Positions 1-10,747 of a stretch of DNA of 64,000 nucleotides are shown piece after piece. Position numbers and translations under genes: made by a program. The notes under the pieces are model-generated. The model worked only from the letters and a program-made list of their open reading frames with translations. It was not told the DNA's origin and searched no databases. This DNA comes from Nitzschia sp. pyKryTriq1 (lineage: Eukaryota; Bacillariophyta; Bacillariophyceae; Bacillariales; Bacillariaceae), in NCBI GenBank assembly GCA_956465555.1, contig OY101119.1, positions 2,900,629 to 2,964,628 of the forward strand. The letters are read 5' to 3'. Each line of letters begins with the position of its first letter. Position 1 is the stretch's first letter.

Positions 1-2
1 AA

Positions 3-2195
3 CGAGCCCGAGGAGTCGGGGGTGGTGGTAGTAGTACTGCAGATGCCTTTCGAAAACGATTGTCGAGTAATGGCACTACGAATATCCATAATAATCATGG
101 AGACGATGATGATGATGATGATGACGACGACCAAGTTCCCATGGAGGAAGAACAAGAGGAGCGCCATCCTCCCGCCGAAAGAGGCGCTGCTGCCGCCGCT
201 GCTGGTGTGGACTTGGCCGCCTCTCCCGCTGGTGGACCACCACCGGAAATTACCATGACGAGAGGACCCCGACCTAGTACGGGGACCGCCACTACAGCAC
301 AAACGACGCCTCTTCCTCCATCGCCCTGGCCGGAAGAACAACCAGTTGTACACCAGAAAACTACCAATGCTAGAAGTAGTCGTCCAGCACGATCCACAAC
401 AAGGACTGGGGCCGCCTGGTTGGCTCGTCAACTACTCTATCATTGTCCCTCAACAACAGCAACAGCGGCATCACCACCCTCATCTGCACTGGACATCACC
501 AATGTGCTCATTGCCATTGCTACCACAACCGGGGCAAACGCTGATGATGACGACTCAAGCTCGGCTTATTTTTGGAACGAGGCGCAACTGGTGGAATATC
601 TCTTGCAACAGCAACCACCTGGGGCACTCCCCTACTGGAAACAAAGCTTGACGTGGAGTCGGGCGGCACGGCGGGGAATCTTGCAAGCTATGCAACAATT
701 GGAAGAACAGCAACAACAAGGAGGGGAAGACGAACTAGACGAAGACCATGATGGACGAACGAGGATGCTTGTCGAGGAGACGTCGTCGAAGACAAACCAG
801 CAGCTACCGCAAAGTCGCAACAAGCCTCGCATTCATCGAATGAATCCTGATGGGAGTCGAGGAGATCCAGTGGTCCTTCCTGTAGACAATGCTTCGTCCA
901 GTCGGCGACAGTTGTGGTACACTCCTGGTACAACAAAAGCAACAACAGCAGCTTGGTCTTCAACATTTATGAATCCCCAATCGATTCAGGATTGGGTCGA
1001 CCGTCGATTGGATCTTCACGATCCAGAACATTTGCAATTGTTGGCATTGGTTTTGGAAGATTGTGAGCCACATTCGACTCGAGTTTGGTGGAGTGGGTTA
1101 TTTTCGAGCCTGACTGTGGAATTGATTGGACTGCATGCGCGTCTGACAACAGCAACAACGCGACAACAACAACAACAACAACAACTTCAACAACTGCCAC
1201 TCATACAGCAATCACCACCGACTACCACCAATACTGCTCCTAGTGCCAGTCAAGAACGCCAGCCGCCGCCGCCGCCGCCACAGTATTCTACCAAGAAGCG
1301 AAGCAGCCTTGGCGGTGCTGGTAGTAGTATTGGCGTTACCACTACCACGAATGCGTGGAAGGATCTACTGGGAGGACACGCACGGCGACTCCGATTTCAA
1401 CCACCCACGGTATTCACGACGACGACCACCGGTCAAGACAAATTATTATCGTCGCCCGTTTACCAAGACGATTTACTCTTGGCTTGTTTGACCTTGATGG
1501 AACGATTGATTACCGTGACCGAATTGGATATTTTGGAGAAATGGTATACGGTTAGCCAAGAAGCGCCCAGACAACCCTTTCTCTTGGAAGACCTCTCGGA
1601 TGCTTCCGAGGAATCGGCGCTTTTGTGGATTGGTTTATTGTTGGACGTTATGGAAGGACTAGACTATTATCGGAATGATGATGGTTTTGGTGATCCACAG
1701 CATCATCAGCGTCCCTTGGCGTTGCCAAAGTGGTATCTTCAACTAGTGTCGCTCTTCACTACAATCGGACAGACCAAGGGAGGCATGAAAGCCCTGAGGA
1801 CTCGATTGCCGGATTCTTCCGGGGGAGAAATCATGCACAATGTCCTGGATGCAGCAACGATGCAACTGTTTCATCTTTCTTTGTCAGATGACGACGATGA
1901 AGGCACGTATATCAACGTTCGACATGAGCAACGACTCTTTGTCATGGACTATTGGATTCGTCTGTGGCATCAAGCTCTTTTTTTTGTCACACGAGCGCAC
2001 GCCGCTTTGCGCAACAACCAAAAGACAGCGATTTCCTTTCGGAGTCTACTTCTGGACTTGAAGGACTACTACACGAGTGCCTGTACCCGCATATTGACCG
2101 ACCCCTTTGTCAAACCAGAAATCCAGTCCATGATTCGACTACAGTTGGAAGAATTGGTCATGGATGACGAAGAGCACGACGAATGGAAAGGCTAA
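3..2195 (+). CDS. Unknown protein, 5'-truncated by the window edge
   Basis: The frame is open to the left edge, and the codons before the first in-frame ATG (near 140) read as plausible low-complexity protein (Gly/Ser, then an Asp run), so the true start is probably outside the window. The N-terminal half is disordered, with Asp, Ala/Pro, Gln and Thr runs. From about 960 the protein becomes alpha-helical, with leucine-rich segments such as LHDPEHLQLLALVLEDCE and a C-terminal helical block ending in LEELVMDDEEHDEWKG. I see no transmembrane segment, catalytic motif or known domain, so no function is proposed. Its stop is 275 bp from the stop of the convergent S1P lyase gene. Confidence 0.7.
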   Translation, partial: RARGVGGGGSSTADAFRKRLSSNGTTNIHNNHGDDDDDDDDDDQVPMEEEQEERHPPAERGAAAAAAGVDLAASPAGGPPPEITMTRGPRPSTGTATTAQTTPLPPSPWPEEQPVVHQKTTNARSSRPARSTTRTGAAWLARQLLYHCPSTTATAASPPSSALDITNVLIAIATTTGANADDDDSSSAYFWNEAQLVEYLLQQQPPGALPYWKQSLTWSRAARRGILQAMQQLEEQQQQGGEDELDEDHDGRTRMLVEETSSKTNQQLPQSRNKPRIHRMNPDGSRGDPVVLPVDNASSSRRQLWYTPGTTKATTAAWSSTFMNPQSIQDWVDRRLDLHDPEHLQLLALVLEDCEPHSTRVWWSGLFSSLTVELIGLHARLTTATTRQQQQQQQLQQLPLIQQSPPTTTNTAPSASQERQPPPPPPQYSTKKRSSLGGAGSSIGVTTTTNAWKDLLGGHARRLRFQPPTVFTTTTTGQDKLLSSPVYQDDLLLACLTLMERLITVTELDILEKWYTVSQEAPRQPFLLEDLSDASEESALLWIGLLLDVMEGLDYYRNDDGFGDPQHHQRPLALPKWYLQLVSLFTTIGQTKGGMKALRTRLPDSSGGEIMHNVLDAATMQLFHLSLSDDDDEGTYINVRHEQRLFVMDYWIRLWHQALFFVTRAHAALRNNQKTAISFRSLLLDLKDYYTSACTRILTDPFVKPEIQSMIRLQLEELVMDDEEHDEWKG

Positions 2196-2470
2196 TAATA
2201 TAGGTGAAAGGCATGAATTGCTAGTTCTGTCCCAACCTAGCCCGGTAGGAGTGGAGTCTATTAGAGATACTTGTAGGATTCTTTGCTCTGCTACTTTCAG
2301 TCTATTCATTTAGGGTTGGACTCTTCCGAATGAACGAATGAATCATCATCAATCCAATTCAGGTCCCGTCAAACGGCGACTACAGAGTACGAGTATTGTA
2401 GAGTACGAGTAGAGATGGAGCTTACATAATAGAGTGTACTCTCTCTCTCTCTCTCTACTAGAGAGATTAA

Positions 2471-4357
2471 TTACTGGGAAGGAGTCAGACCCACGTCGAT
2501 GAAGGCCTTGAGCAAATCATTGATTGGTCCTTCGGGTATGCTACCAGTCATGCCATAGATTCCTGCCGTTCCTTGTTTCTTCTTTCGTTTACTTGGATCA
2601 GTATCCCGCATGGCTTCTTGTTCTTCTTGAACTACCAACGCGACCGCATCCTTCAAATCCTGTACGAATTGTTCCGCATGAGGAGCAATCGGCAAGGTGA
2701 GACAAATATGAACGCTAGCAGGATTTTGCAAGCCATTCAACGCCCAGCCCTTCGATTGCATCACATCGGCGACTCGATAAACATCCATTGTATCTGATCC
2801 GAAACAGACCACCATGGTGGGTGACATGTCCTCGGGGCCCAATATGAACAGTTCAGGGATTTCATTTCGAATGCCATTGACAATTGTACGACTGGCCGTC
2901 AAGAGCTGGTGAGTTCGTTCCCGATAGCCTTTCAATCCAATGACGACGAGAGAAGCCCATGCGCAGCCCACCAAAGCACTAGGCCGCGATCCCGCAAACG
3001 TCGGTGTGGCATATATCCCTCCCGTCCATCGAGCGTAACAAAAATATTGAGCATGGCGCAGTCCCTTGTCACGATACAAGACGACGCTTGTCCCTTTCGG
3101 AGCGTAGCCAAATTTGTGCGTGTCAACGCTCATACTGGTGACACCGGGGACTTGGAAATCAAAGATTGGAAAAGTCCCTGGTTCGGCAAATGGCAAGACA
3201 AAGCCTCCAAGACAAGCATCCACATGCAATCCAATTGCATACCGTTGAGCGATCGTTCCAATTTCTTCAACTGGGTCGATCGTCCCTTGTGGATAATTGG
3301 GCGCCGATGCTATAATCATGATAGTGTTGGGAGTGATACGACGTTCCACTTGTTTCGGGCACAGCGTGTAGTTGGTGTTTCGGTCGTTGCAATTGATACA
3401 TACTTTTCGAATTCCAAAGACCTCGCAGGCTTTATCGACCGCCGCGTGGACTGTCGTTCCACACACTAGCTCAGGATGGGTAATACCACGTCGCTTCCCG
3501 TAATAGATCCAGTGGGCTTTGATGGCCAGCATGATACTTTCGGTGCCTCCCGAAGTGGTACAGCCGATCCCCGATCCATGCATGAAATGAGATGTCATTG
3601 CAATCAGCTCACTCTCACATTGTGTCAACTTGGGCCACATGCCAGGATGCAGACTATTGGCGAAACTGTATAATCCATAAACTTCATTCATCAGTTGAAT
3701 ATGCTTCTCGTCTTCCATGTAGACTGTCCCCGATGTCTTTCCTCGCTGCCACGTCTTGTGTTCCTGGGTAGCGTGTTCCGCCAGTTCTTCATAGAGGAGC
3801 CATGGATTCTTCCCTTCTTCGGGCAAGACCAGCATGGTTTCTTCTTGGAGATCCCCACGTCCATAGGATTTTTCAAATCCCGGTGCCATTTTCTCCGCTT
3901 CTTCTTCTAGCTTTCGGGATACTACTGGAATGTGCTGCTTGGCCCAATCAAAGGCTGAGTCCTCCAGCATGACCCGAATTTCTCCCCAAGTAAAATGGTA
4001 GAGACAGTAGCATATCCGGAGGGTTCCAAAGAACACAAAAATTCCGAATACATCCTGAATAATTTGAAAGGAAAAATCGACCCCAGAAAGAACTATCCGT
4101 TCCAAGGTCTCATTCGTCTTCGGGGAGGAGGGGGAGGAGCCGTCCAACGAATAACTCCGAACGCGGTCCCAAACCTCCCGTTGACACCGCTCCACAACAT
4201 ACAACAACCCATCAAGAATGGTGGGATCCTTAGTTCCCTCGATGCCAACGAAGAGGAACCGAAATATACGGTAGAATAGCCATAGCAAGCCTCCTAGGAG
4301 GCAGAAGTTCGGTCGTAGCTTTCGTATGAGCACCACCCAGAACGAAAAGAGTCCCAT
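2471..4357 (-). CDS. Sphingosine-1-phosphate lyase (PLP enzyme)
   Basis: The 628-residue product has the features of S1P lyase, which cleaves phosphorylated long-chain bases to a fatty aldehyde and phosphoethanolamine in the ER, the last step of sphingolipid breakdown. A hydrophobic anchor (FCLLGGLLWLFYRIFRFLFV) lies in the first 45 residues, as in eukaryotic SGPL1/DPL1. The PLP domain follows, with SGGTESIMLAIKAH and the Schiff-base motif SVDTHKFGYAPKG, where the lysine is residue 415. The length is slightly above the animal enzyme (about 570). The start at 4357 (MGLFSFWVV) is the first in-frame ATG; the frame extends upstream only from a TTG. There are no introns. The group II decarboxylase family is broad, but this lysine motif with the N-terminal anchor is specific to S1P lyase. 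Confidence 0.95.
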   Translation of the reverse strand: MGLFSFWVVLIRKLRPNFCLLGGLLWLFYRIFRFLFVGIEGTKDPTILDGLLYVVERCQREVWDRVRSYSLDGSSPSSPKTNETLERIVLSGVDFSFQIIQDVFGIFVFFGTLRICYCLYHFTWGEIRVMLEDSAFDWAKQHIPVVSRKLEEEAEKMAPGFEKSYGRGDLQEETMLVLPEEGKNPWLLYEELAEHATQEHKTWQRGKTSGTVYMEDEKHIQLMNEVYGLYSFANSLHPGMWPKLTQCESELIAMTSHFMHGSGIGCTTSGGTESIMLAIKAHWIYYGKRRGITHPELVCGTTVHAAVDKACEVFGIRKVCINCNDRNTNYTLCPKQVERRITPNTIMIIASAPNYPQGTIDPVEEIGTIAQRYAIGLHVDACLGGFVLPFAEPGTFPIFDFQVPGVTSMSVDTHKFGYAPKGTSVVLYRDKGLRHAQYFCYARWTGGIYATPTFAGSRPSALVGCAWASLVVIGLKGYRERTHQLLTASRTIVNGIRNEIPELFILGPEDMSPTMVVCFGSDTMDVYRVADVMQSKGWALNGLQNPASVHICLTLPIAPHAEQFVQDLKDAVALVVQEEQEAMRDTDPSKRKKKQGTAGIYGMTGSIPEGPINDLLKAFIDVGLTPSQ

Positions 4358-4949
4358 CGTATGTACTCGCACTGACTGACTGAACGGGGGTCGGTGTCTT
4401 GCCTTTCTCTCTACTCTAGAGTAGAATTCAAATATAATGTGCAGGGAGTACAACAACAATTAGTCGTATATCGAGATGGGGCATTTCCTTCCGTCCCCTC
4501 AAAACCTCAACAATGCGATAGCAGCATTACACAACAAGGTTGAAGAAGTCAAAAGTGTAAGTGATGCATACAAGCATCGCAAACACATCTCATCGCATGA
4601 ACGCGCGTGGTTCGTGATATTGGCCGTCGGTATTCTTCGGCAAAATCGATCCATTCGAACCAACTGACTCCCTCGACCACAAAGGCCTATGCCCTGCTTG
4701 CACCGCTTGCCTTCGTACCGGTACGAAGGGCGGGCGACGAGACTTTCAACGTCAAGCCCGCTCTTCTCCAAAAGATTCCTGAGCCAAGAGCTAACAGATG
4801 TAGAGTCCCAAAAGCAAGACTTCTAGCTCTCAGTACCGGTAGAGATTAGATGTTAGAGTAAAGAAGAAAAATGATCCAACTGTCGATTTTCTGTCGCAGC
4901 AGAAGGTCTTCGAGTGAAGAAGTAGCCAGCACATGATTGTCCCAAGCGA
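4358..4949. other. Spacer between two minus-strand genes
   Basis: This holds the presumed promoter of the S1P lyase gene and the 3' region of the receptor gene. Short frames here have no protein-like character. The one notable element is a perfect 20-bp palindrome at 4710-4729. Confidence 0.6.
4710..4729. repeat. Perfect 20-bp palindrome centred on TACCGGTA
   Basis: CCTTCGTACCGGTACGAAGG is identical to its own reverse complement. It is an extended form of the TACCGGTA core that recurs in spacers throughout the window. It lies about 350 bp upstream of the S1P lyase ATG and could be a dimeric factor site or a cruciform; its role is unknown. Confidence 0.6.
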
Positions 4950-7771
4950 TTACGCGTGAACAGTGCTGTTTTCGGAAGGTGCTGTGGTAGTACCAGAAGG
5001 GACGGCTGACGGCTCGTCGCTACTAGGCAGGACCGAGGAGTCCCAATCCTCCATTTGTGCGGGTGGAACAATATCTATCTCGGATGTACCCGTCTTTTCT
5101 GTAGAGGCTTTTGACACTTCTACTCCTCGTGCTGAGGAACGAGAGGCGCCAGATACCAGCAGACTAAACTTTGGCAGTGCCGCATCAACTGGAACGACAA
5201 TGTCGTCTACTCCCTCCGGAATGGCATCTTCATGTTCGGGGGGGATTTTCCGTATCACATTCTTAACTGGTGACAGCGATAGGAAATGCGCACTTGCAGT
5301 TTCCACGGGGCGGCCGATGTTGGATGACACTCCACTGTCTGCGTGACGTGTACTTCTCCGAATTTGCTCCGACATTGCTTTCTTTTGTTCGGCATCCGTC
5401 ATATGGGAAAATTGATATGCCAAAATTATCTTTGGCAAGAATATCAGAACAAGAATGCCCTCAGACAAAACAAAGATCATCAGCGTCAGAACCAAGTAGA
5501 AGGTCCGCGGATCGTCCTTCACGATCACCACAATGGGAATTCCGGTCAAAAATGCTTGAAACAACGACGCCACAGAGTATCCAATGTACCTTGACTCCGA
5601 AAACGCTGACTCGATTCTCCGGCCTTCGAACGCCTGCCAACATGCTATACCAAGAACCACCATGTTGATGATTGCCAATGGCAGCAAGAATGCCAAGGCG
5701 TTGTCCGATCGACACGCGCCGTACGTTTCGATTTCGCGATTCCATAAGTCGGTACCTTCTCCTGAAAGGCGCGTGTACGTCAATGGATCAATCGCCGTCC
5801 AACAAGCCAGAACAATCACATTGCATGTAAAAGTTGCAGCAAAGGGAGCGAGGACATCCATCTGAGAGATCTCAACTCGGGCATTACCTTTTTTGGTATG
5901 AAACAGACGGTTCACTCTCCAGGTCTTGCTAAAGAGAGCCGAAAATATCACGGTGAACCCAGTGAAAGCAAGCCATGGCTGGGACATACAAACGGCAACA
6001 GCAAACTTGTCGCCCATGGTCTCTGGATCACCGCTATCGTCAAACGAAAGCGGAATAATTGTACTCGCAAAGATTATGATCCCTGACACCACCATGATGA
6101 GAAAGAACGGCTGTGCTGAGCGGACGACAATCGCGTTGCGATTCAGAACAGTCCAGATTACACAAGCCATGGCCGTAAGCATAATTAGTCCAAATCCGAC
6201 ATACCCGACGTAAACGAGATTGCCCAAGAGGTTCTGGTCGAGGTTTACCGGCTGCGTTTCATAAAGGTCGAGAGGGATTACGCTGTATGACAGCAATTTG
6301 GAAGCGAAAAGTCTGTCTTTCTCGTTGATTTTCAAAGGAAAGGTCAGCTGACCAAGTGCTAGCTTCGTGAACGTGTCCAACAAGACTTCAGCCGAGCGCT
6401 TTCCCATGTCATAATGAATCTCGCCAACAAGACCATTCAAATGGCCGGAGCCTAACAAGTGAATATTTTGGAGTTCACCTCTTGAGATAAGAGTCAAGTT
6501 ACGAAAGCTGTTTGAGTCAACCCAGTTTGTGTAATTCGGGTTCCTGAGGGGATGTGTAAAGAGGAAAACAAGTGAATCGACATGGGTTTTCGTAACCAAT
6601 CCTTCCATTTGACACTCCTTTGGAGAAGAAAAAGAAGAGGTGTGAGTCTTCTTTCAATTGTTCGATTCGAGAGCAAACCATGAAGTAGTGTCTTACCATG
6701 TGGTGGCATTCGACTGAAAGGTTGTATGGCCTCTCGTACGGATAGCGCTCAACCTCGGTCCAGGTCGCCCTGTCTTCTTGATCACTTGGATTATCAGCCA
6801 TTTCATCGTTGAAACCGTCACGTTGACGGAGGGCTGTAGACGACTCCCATGCCATGACAAACCCATATTTACCTCCATTCGGAGCGAGTTGTTTCAACAC
6901 TCGCGCCATGGTCCTGCCCAAGAATTCATGGTCCGAACCAATATACGCGTCGGCTGAAAGCAACAATGATATTAGTAATACTAGTCAATCGATCGAGTGC
7001 TAGTCCAATAGTCCAAGACACGCTATTTGCAACTCTTACTCACGTTCTGGTTTCCCATAATCTTCATCGCCAAGTTTAGGCGCATTCTTTTCCATCAGAA
7101 ATACTGGGACGCGAAGTTCCCTCGCTTCATCATAGATCTCGGGATGGCGTAGATCGCACTTTGCCGATATGCCTCCTAGCTTGATCAAACCCCGGCGATG
7201 CTCGTCCAGAATTCGCCTGATTTCCCAAGAGCAATGGTGCATGCCCTGGTAGATGCCGGTTCCTTTTGATGATACCGGGACATTCCATTCGCTACTTTTA
7301 ACTATGGGTCGACAGAGGCACTCAATTCCGAGCTTATCGCAGGTATCCCACCAACCATTGCGAGCGTCCTGGAATGAATCACTTCCTCCTTCCTCGACGG
7401 GGATACAGCCACCTGTTTTTCGGAGTGCAATGAAGAGAAAAACAAAAACAAGTCATTACTAAAAACGCGTGGTGGATATCATCATGGGATTGCTGTTGCT
7501 ACGACGAGTAGAGGTTGCCGTTGATCACCCGTCCCTCAAACGTACCTGTCATCATCACGAACGTAGTTTTGTTGGTATCCCCTCCTATATATTTGGGCAT
7601 CCACGGGTTGTAACCCCAGGTCAGGTTCGTCTCACTTAATGTGAGGTTATAGTCGCTCGGATCTGGATATTGAAATTCAGGGAGCCCGCCACGATCTTCC
7701 TCTGAAAAAGCAACTTCCGGTAAAATAATCACCAGCGTCGCCAAAAGCACAGCAACTCCAGGGATATTCAT
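4950..7771 (-). CDS. Class C (GABA-B-like) G-protein-coupled receptor, four exons
   Basis: Proposed exons are 7771-7546, 7412-7044, 6953-6697 and 6617-4950. All junctions use GT...AG (GTACGT, GTGAGT, GTAAGA donors), and the joined frame is exactly 840 codons (839 residues). Residues 1-23 form a signal peptide (GVAVLLATLVIILPEVAFS). The ectodomain resembles periplasmic sugar-binding proteins, with GGCIPVEEGG, WWDTCDKLGIECLCRP and DAYIGSDHEFLGRTMARVLK. Seven hydrophobic segments follow at about residues 415-680, including GLIMLTAMACVIWTVL and WLAFTGFTVIFSALFSKTWR; the last two match the class C pattern. The remaining 150 or so residues are a Ser/Thr-rich cytoplasmic tail. The likely role is sensing a small ligand at the plasma membrane. 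The ligand and G protein cannot be read from the sequence. The last acceptor could instead be three bases later. Confidence 0.88.
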
Positions 7772-8399
7772 CGTTGTGGTAACTTGCAGCAGGTGTCAAT
7801 GGTAGATACGTTATGATCGTGCTATATGGTGGTGAGAACGATTGTAGTGAAGTCCGAGTGCAAGAATAACACAAGCGACTACCATTATCCACAATCCTGC
7901 TCCATCGTCAGACTATACACTATTGCCGCGGTACTCGCGCAACGTGGTACGATAGCACTCGCGGGCCTCCCCTACCTGCTCTGCGATCTACTGTACAGTA
8001 ACTGGCACTTGTACCAGTACGTGTACCGGTACGTACCGGTATGCATTATATTATCCCAGACACGAACGGGACTGACTCTAGGAATGCACGGTCGGCGCGC
8101 GTTGCAGTGCTATGGTGCTGTACCGGTATGCAGTACTGTACCTTGCACCGCGCCGCACCGTACTAACTGTAACAAGGACGACGACGGCACGACGACGACG
8201 ACGAATGACGACTCCTTCGACACGACAACCGAACGCAAATTGAAGTCCTCGTGCGCAGAGGAGCTCTCGAAGATGGAAACTACCGGTATCAGTAGTCTAG
8301 TAGTAGTACTATTAGAGTATGTAGTAGCCGTACGACTAGTACACCCCTATTTTAGCATAAGCATTCATTATTATTATTCAACTGCTTGTTCTTACTAGA
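7772..8399. other. Spacer rich in GTAC/TACCGGTA motifs
   Basis: This is the receptor gene's upstream region and the 3' side of the FAD monooxygenase. It has repeated GTACCGGTAC-type motifs (for example near 8024, 8034 and 8131), one copy of a 26-bp direct repeat (8053-8078) and a GAC-rich simple stretch at 8178-8215. A 190-codon open frame here looks like spacer composition rather than protein. Confidence 0.55.
8053..8078. repeat. 26-bp direct repeat, copy 1
   Basis: The 26 bases are identical to 10029-10054, in the same orientation; the core is ACACGAACGGGACTGACTC. The two copies flank the FAD monooxygenase gene. Confidence 0.7.
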
Positions 8400-9818
8400 C
8401 TACCCGACAATGGCTCTTCTTTTTGTTTGATGATCTGCTGGTGGAACGAACTCTCGTGAGACTTGTCGAGACCGTGCATACAATTCATGAGCGTGTCGAA
8501 TTCCCGACTGACTGTACAACTCAATGGCCTCATCGATCATGATATCACCACCACCATTCGTGTTACTATTAGTAGTAGTAAAGGCTTCTCGCAGCGCCAA
8601 AGCGTCCAAAATGGCTGTATGCGCCCCAACGGCGGTCCGGGGACTCGCCATGTGTGCCGAATCTCCCAGTAGGATGACACGACCACGATGAACTCGTTCA
8701 ATGGCCCCAAATTCGTATTGGGGGTGTGGGTGGATATCTCCGTCTTGTATCATGCATTCGATGAGATTTACCAAGCCGGGAACGTCCTGAAAATTCGTTT
8801 TGAAATGATCCAGGAACCACTCAGGTACTATTGGGGAGGACGATGACAAACACGCCTCGCTGTTGTCCCTGGTGGTGTGTTGTCGACTCGCCCCATTGGT
8901 CTCCTTGTTCCACCATCGTCCATACTTGGATACTAGGTCCTCTTCGGGTGTCGCAATGAACGTACCCATAGTCCAAACATCTTCTCCAATATCTTTGGCC
9001 ATTTTGAGAACAATGGTATCATAAATTCCATTCTTATAGACTCCTTCTTGGATATTCCACAACACTTCTTTCGGTACTGCGGATGCCGTTACGTGACCCC
9101 TCCACACAATGTAACCAGCATACTCGGGCTGCTTCTGAAACCGGGTCGTGGTGGTTCTAGTCGCATCCTCCTTCTTTTCATCCTCCTCGAGAACATACTT
9201 TCGTAGTTTTGAAAATCCCCCGTCGGCAAGAATGACCAAATCATAGTCTTTGCCGTCCACTGTCACGAGCGGTGGTGGTGTCGATGACGAGTTATTGTTG
9301 TTGTTGTTGTTGTTGTCCTTCGCAAGAAATTGTAATTCTTCAATATTTTTCCCAAATTGCACCGTGCCCGACGGTAGTCCTTGATACAAATATTTCCATA
9401 AATCTCGATAATAAAAGGAGCCTTGTTGTCTCGATGCTCGTCGTTGTCGTCGCATCATAAGTGGTGGCGGTGGTTGTGGTGATCTCCCGGCGCCCCCGTC
9501 GGCGGCGGCGGTGCCCCGCAATAAGGCCTCCCAAGCCTGTACATTGACATATCCCAATCCACTTCCTTTTTTATCTAGAGGACCTGGAGCGCGCTCATAA
9601 ACATCAACCTGTTGCCATCCGGCATGGCGCAACGCAATCGCTGCGGCCAGACCTCCCAAGGAACCACCGACAATGGCAGCTGCTGCGCGTTGAGGAGGAG
9701 GGCAAGAATGACCACGGACCGATGATGCCATAGTAGTGGCAGTAGTAGAGACCACCATGAGAATGACGATTAAGATGGGAAGGTGTATGATGGAAGAAGA
9801 TGGTTGGAACATTTCCAT
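8400..9818 (-). CDS. FAD-dependent monooxygenase (salicylate hydroxylase-like) with N-terminal membrane/signal segment
   Basis: The 472-residue protein has the marks of group A flavoprotein monooxygenases, which hydroxylate or epoxidise small molecules using NAD(P)H and O2. The dinucleotide-binding turn is AAIVGGSLGGLAAAIALRH (GGSLGG at residues 51-56), followed by VDVYERAP, the acidic strand end that binds the ribose. The second FAD motif is VILLGDSAHMASPRTAVGAH near residue 400. Residues about 10-30 (IIHLPILIVILMVVSTTATT) form a signal peptide or anchor, pointing to the secretory pathway or a plastid route. Asn and Pro runs interrupt the middle. ATG 9818 was chosen; the base triplet before it is TTG. 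The substrate is unknown. No intron is needed. Confidence 0.85.
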   Translation of the reverse strand: MEMFQPSSSIIHLPILIVILMVVSTTATTMASSVRGHSCPPPQRAAAAIVGGSLGGLAAAIALRHAGWQQVDVYERAPGPLDKKGSGLGYVNVQAWEALLRGTAAADGGAGRSPQPPPPLMMRRQRRASRQQGSFYYRDLWKYLYQGLPSGTVQFGKNIEELQFLAKDNNNNNNNNSSSTPPPLVTVDGKDYDLVILADGGFSKLRKYVLEEDEKKEDATRTTTTRFQKQPEYAGYIVWRGHVTASAVPKEVLWNIQEGVYKNGIYDTIVLKMAKDIGEDVWTMGTFIATPEEDLVSKYGRWWNKETNGASRQHTTRDNSEACLSSSSPIVPEWFLDHFKTNFQDVPGLVNLIECMIQDGDIHPHPQYEFGAIERVHRGRVILLGDSAHMASPRTAVGAHTAILDALALREAFTTTNSNTNGGGDIMIDEAIELYSQSGIRHAHELYARSRQVSREFVPPADHQTKRRAIVG

Positions 9819-9852
9819 CAAAGTAAATGTCGCATGTCGTATGCTTGAATTG

Positions 9853-9897
9853 TCGATCCTCGATCCTCGATCGTCGATCGTCGATCGTCGATCGTCG
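9853..9897. repeat. Tandem heptamer TCGATC(C/G)
   Basis: About six head-to-tail copies of TCGATCC or TCGATCG lie 35 bp upstream of the FAD monooxygenase ATG, so within its 5' UTR or core promoter. Each unit contains GATC and partial palindromes. Confidence 0.75.
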
Positions 9898-10028
9898 GCA
9901 TCGTCATGTTGTTATACCGGTATTAGATTCATACGTAATCGTACCTTCTGAAACACATACAGTAATGTTTCGAACAGTAGCTTTTCCGTCAGAAGCCCAA
10001 ACTGGTTCGATGGAATTCCTGAATATGA

Positions 10029-10054
10029 ATCCCAGACACGAACGGGACTGACTC
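10029..10054. repeat. 26-bp direct repeat, copy 2
   Basis: Identical to 8053-8078. A second shared string, GACGACTCCTTCGAC, follows each copy at about 150-250 bp (near 8207 and 10280), so the two spacers are related over a longer, degraded stretch. Confidence 0.7.
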
Positions 10055-10747
10055 GATGAATAGAATACACTCGGCAGTAAGAGTTATTGAGTCTGTCCGT
10101 CGGCAGTAAGAGTTACATTCTCAGTAAGAGTTACCCAGTACATACTGTAGCTCCAGATACCAGCTGTAACTCTCAACGAGAACTGACTGCACCTGGTACT
10201 CTTGGTACCTGGTACTTGTACAGTACAAGTACTGTACCGTTGTGTACCGACTACGACGACCTTCTATGTACTGTACGACGACGACTCCTTCGACCGTGGG
10301 TAATGCACGGCCAATGCGCCCCGGCCAAAAATGACCCCCGTAGACCTTGGTAGTCATTCTACGGATTCGCCAATGATGTCTCCACTCCAAATTTTGCGAG
10401 AAACACGCCCCAAAAGTACTGTAATATTTTAGCGAAAGACCATGGCCGCCTCTCCTCTCTCGCAATTACAGTTCGTACTGTAGCTATCGGTACGCAAGAA
10501 TCATCATCACCATCCTCTCCTGCAATCTCAAGTAGGAGTAGAGCTCGATTTTGTTGTGTTGTGTTGTGTTGTCTCCTTTGCCTTTCCGTTCCCTGACTTG
10601 CGCTACCGGTACTACTAGCTAAAGAGCTGCGTAGTTCGTTCGTTTGTTGGCTTTCAACAACAACGATACCGCACAGACAGCACCAGTACGAGTACGAGTA
10701 CAAGTAGCACCAGTAGTAGCACCAGTAGCAGTAGCATCAATAGCAGC

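Larger units (their letters stand above)
9819..10747. other. Divergent spacer between FAD monooxygenase and TBC genes
   Basis: Two outward-reading promoters must lie here. It contains a 7-bp tandem repeat (9853-9897), the second copy of the 26-bp direct repeat (10029-10054), many GTAC-rich stretches (10190-10250) and three short GTGTT-type repeats near 10553-10575. The open frames here lack protein-like composition. Confidence 0.55.

Noticed and set aside
7826-8398. 190-codon frame in the receptor/FAD spacer
   Set aside because: It consists mostly of GTAC/TACCGGTA and GAC simple sequence with no domain, and it matches spacer composition elsewhere.
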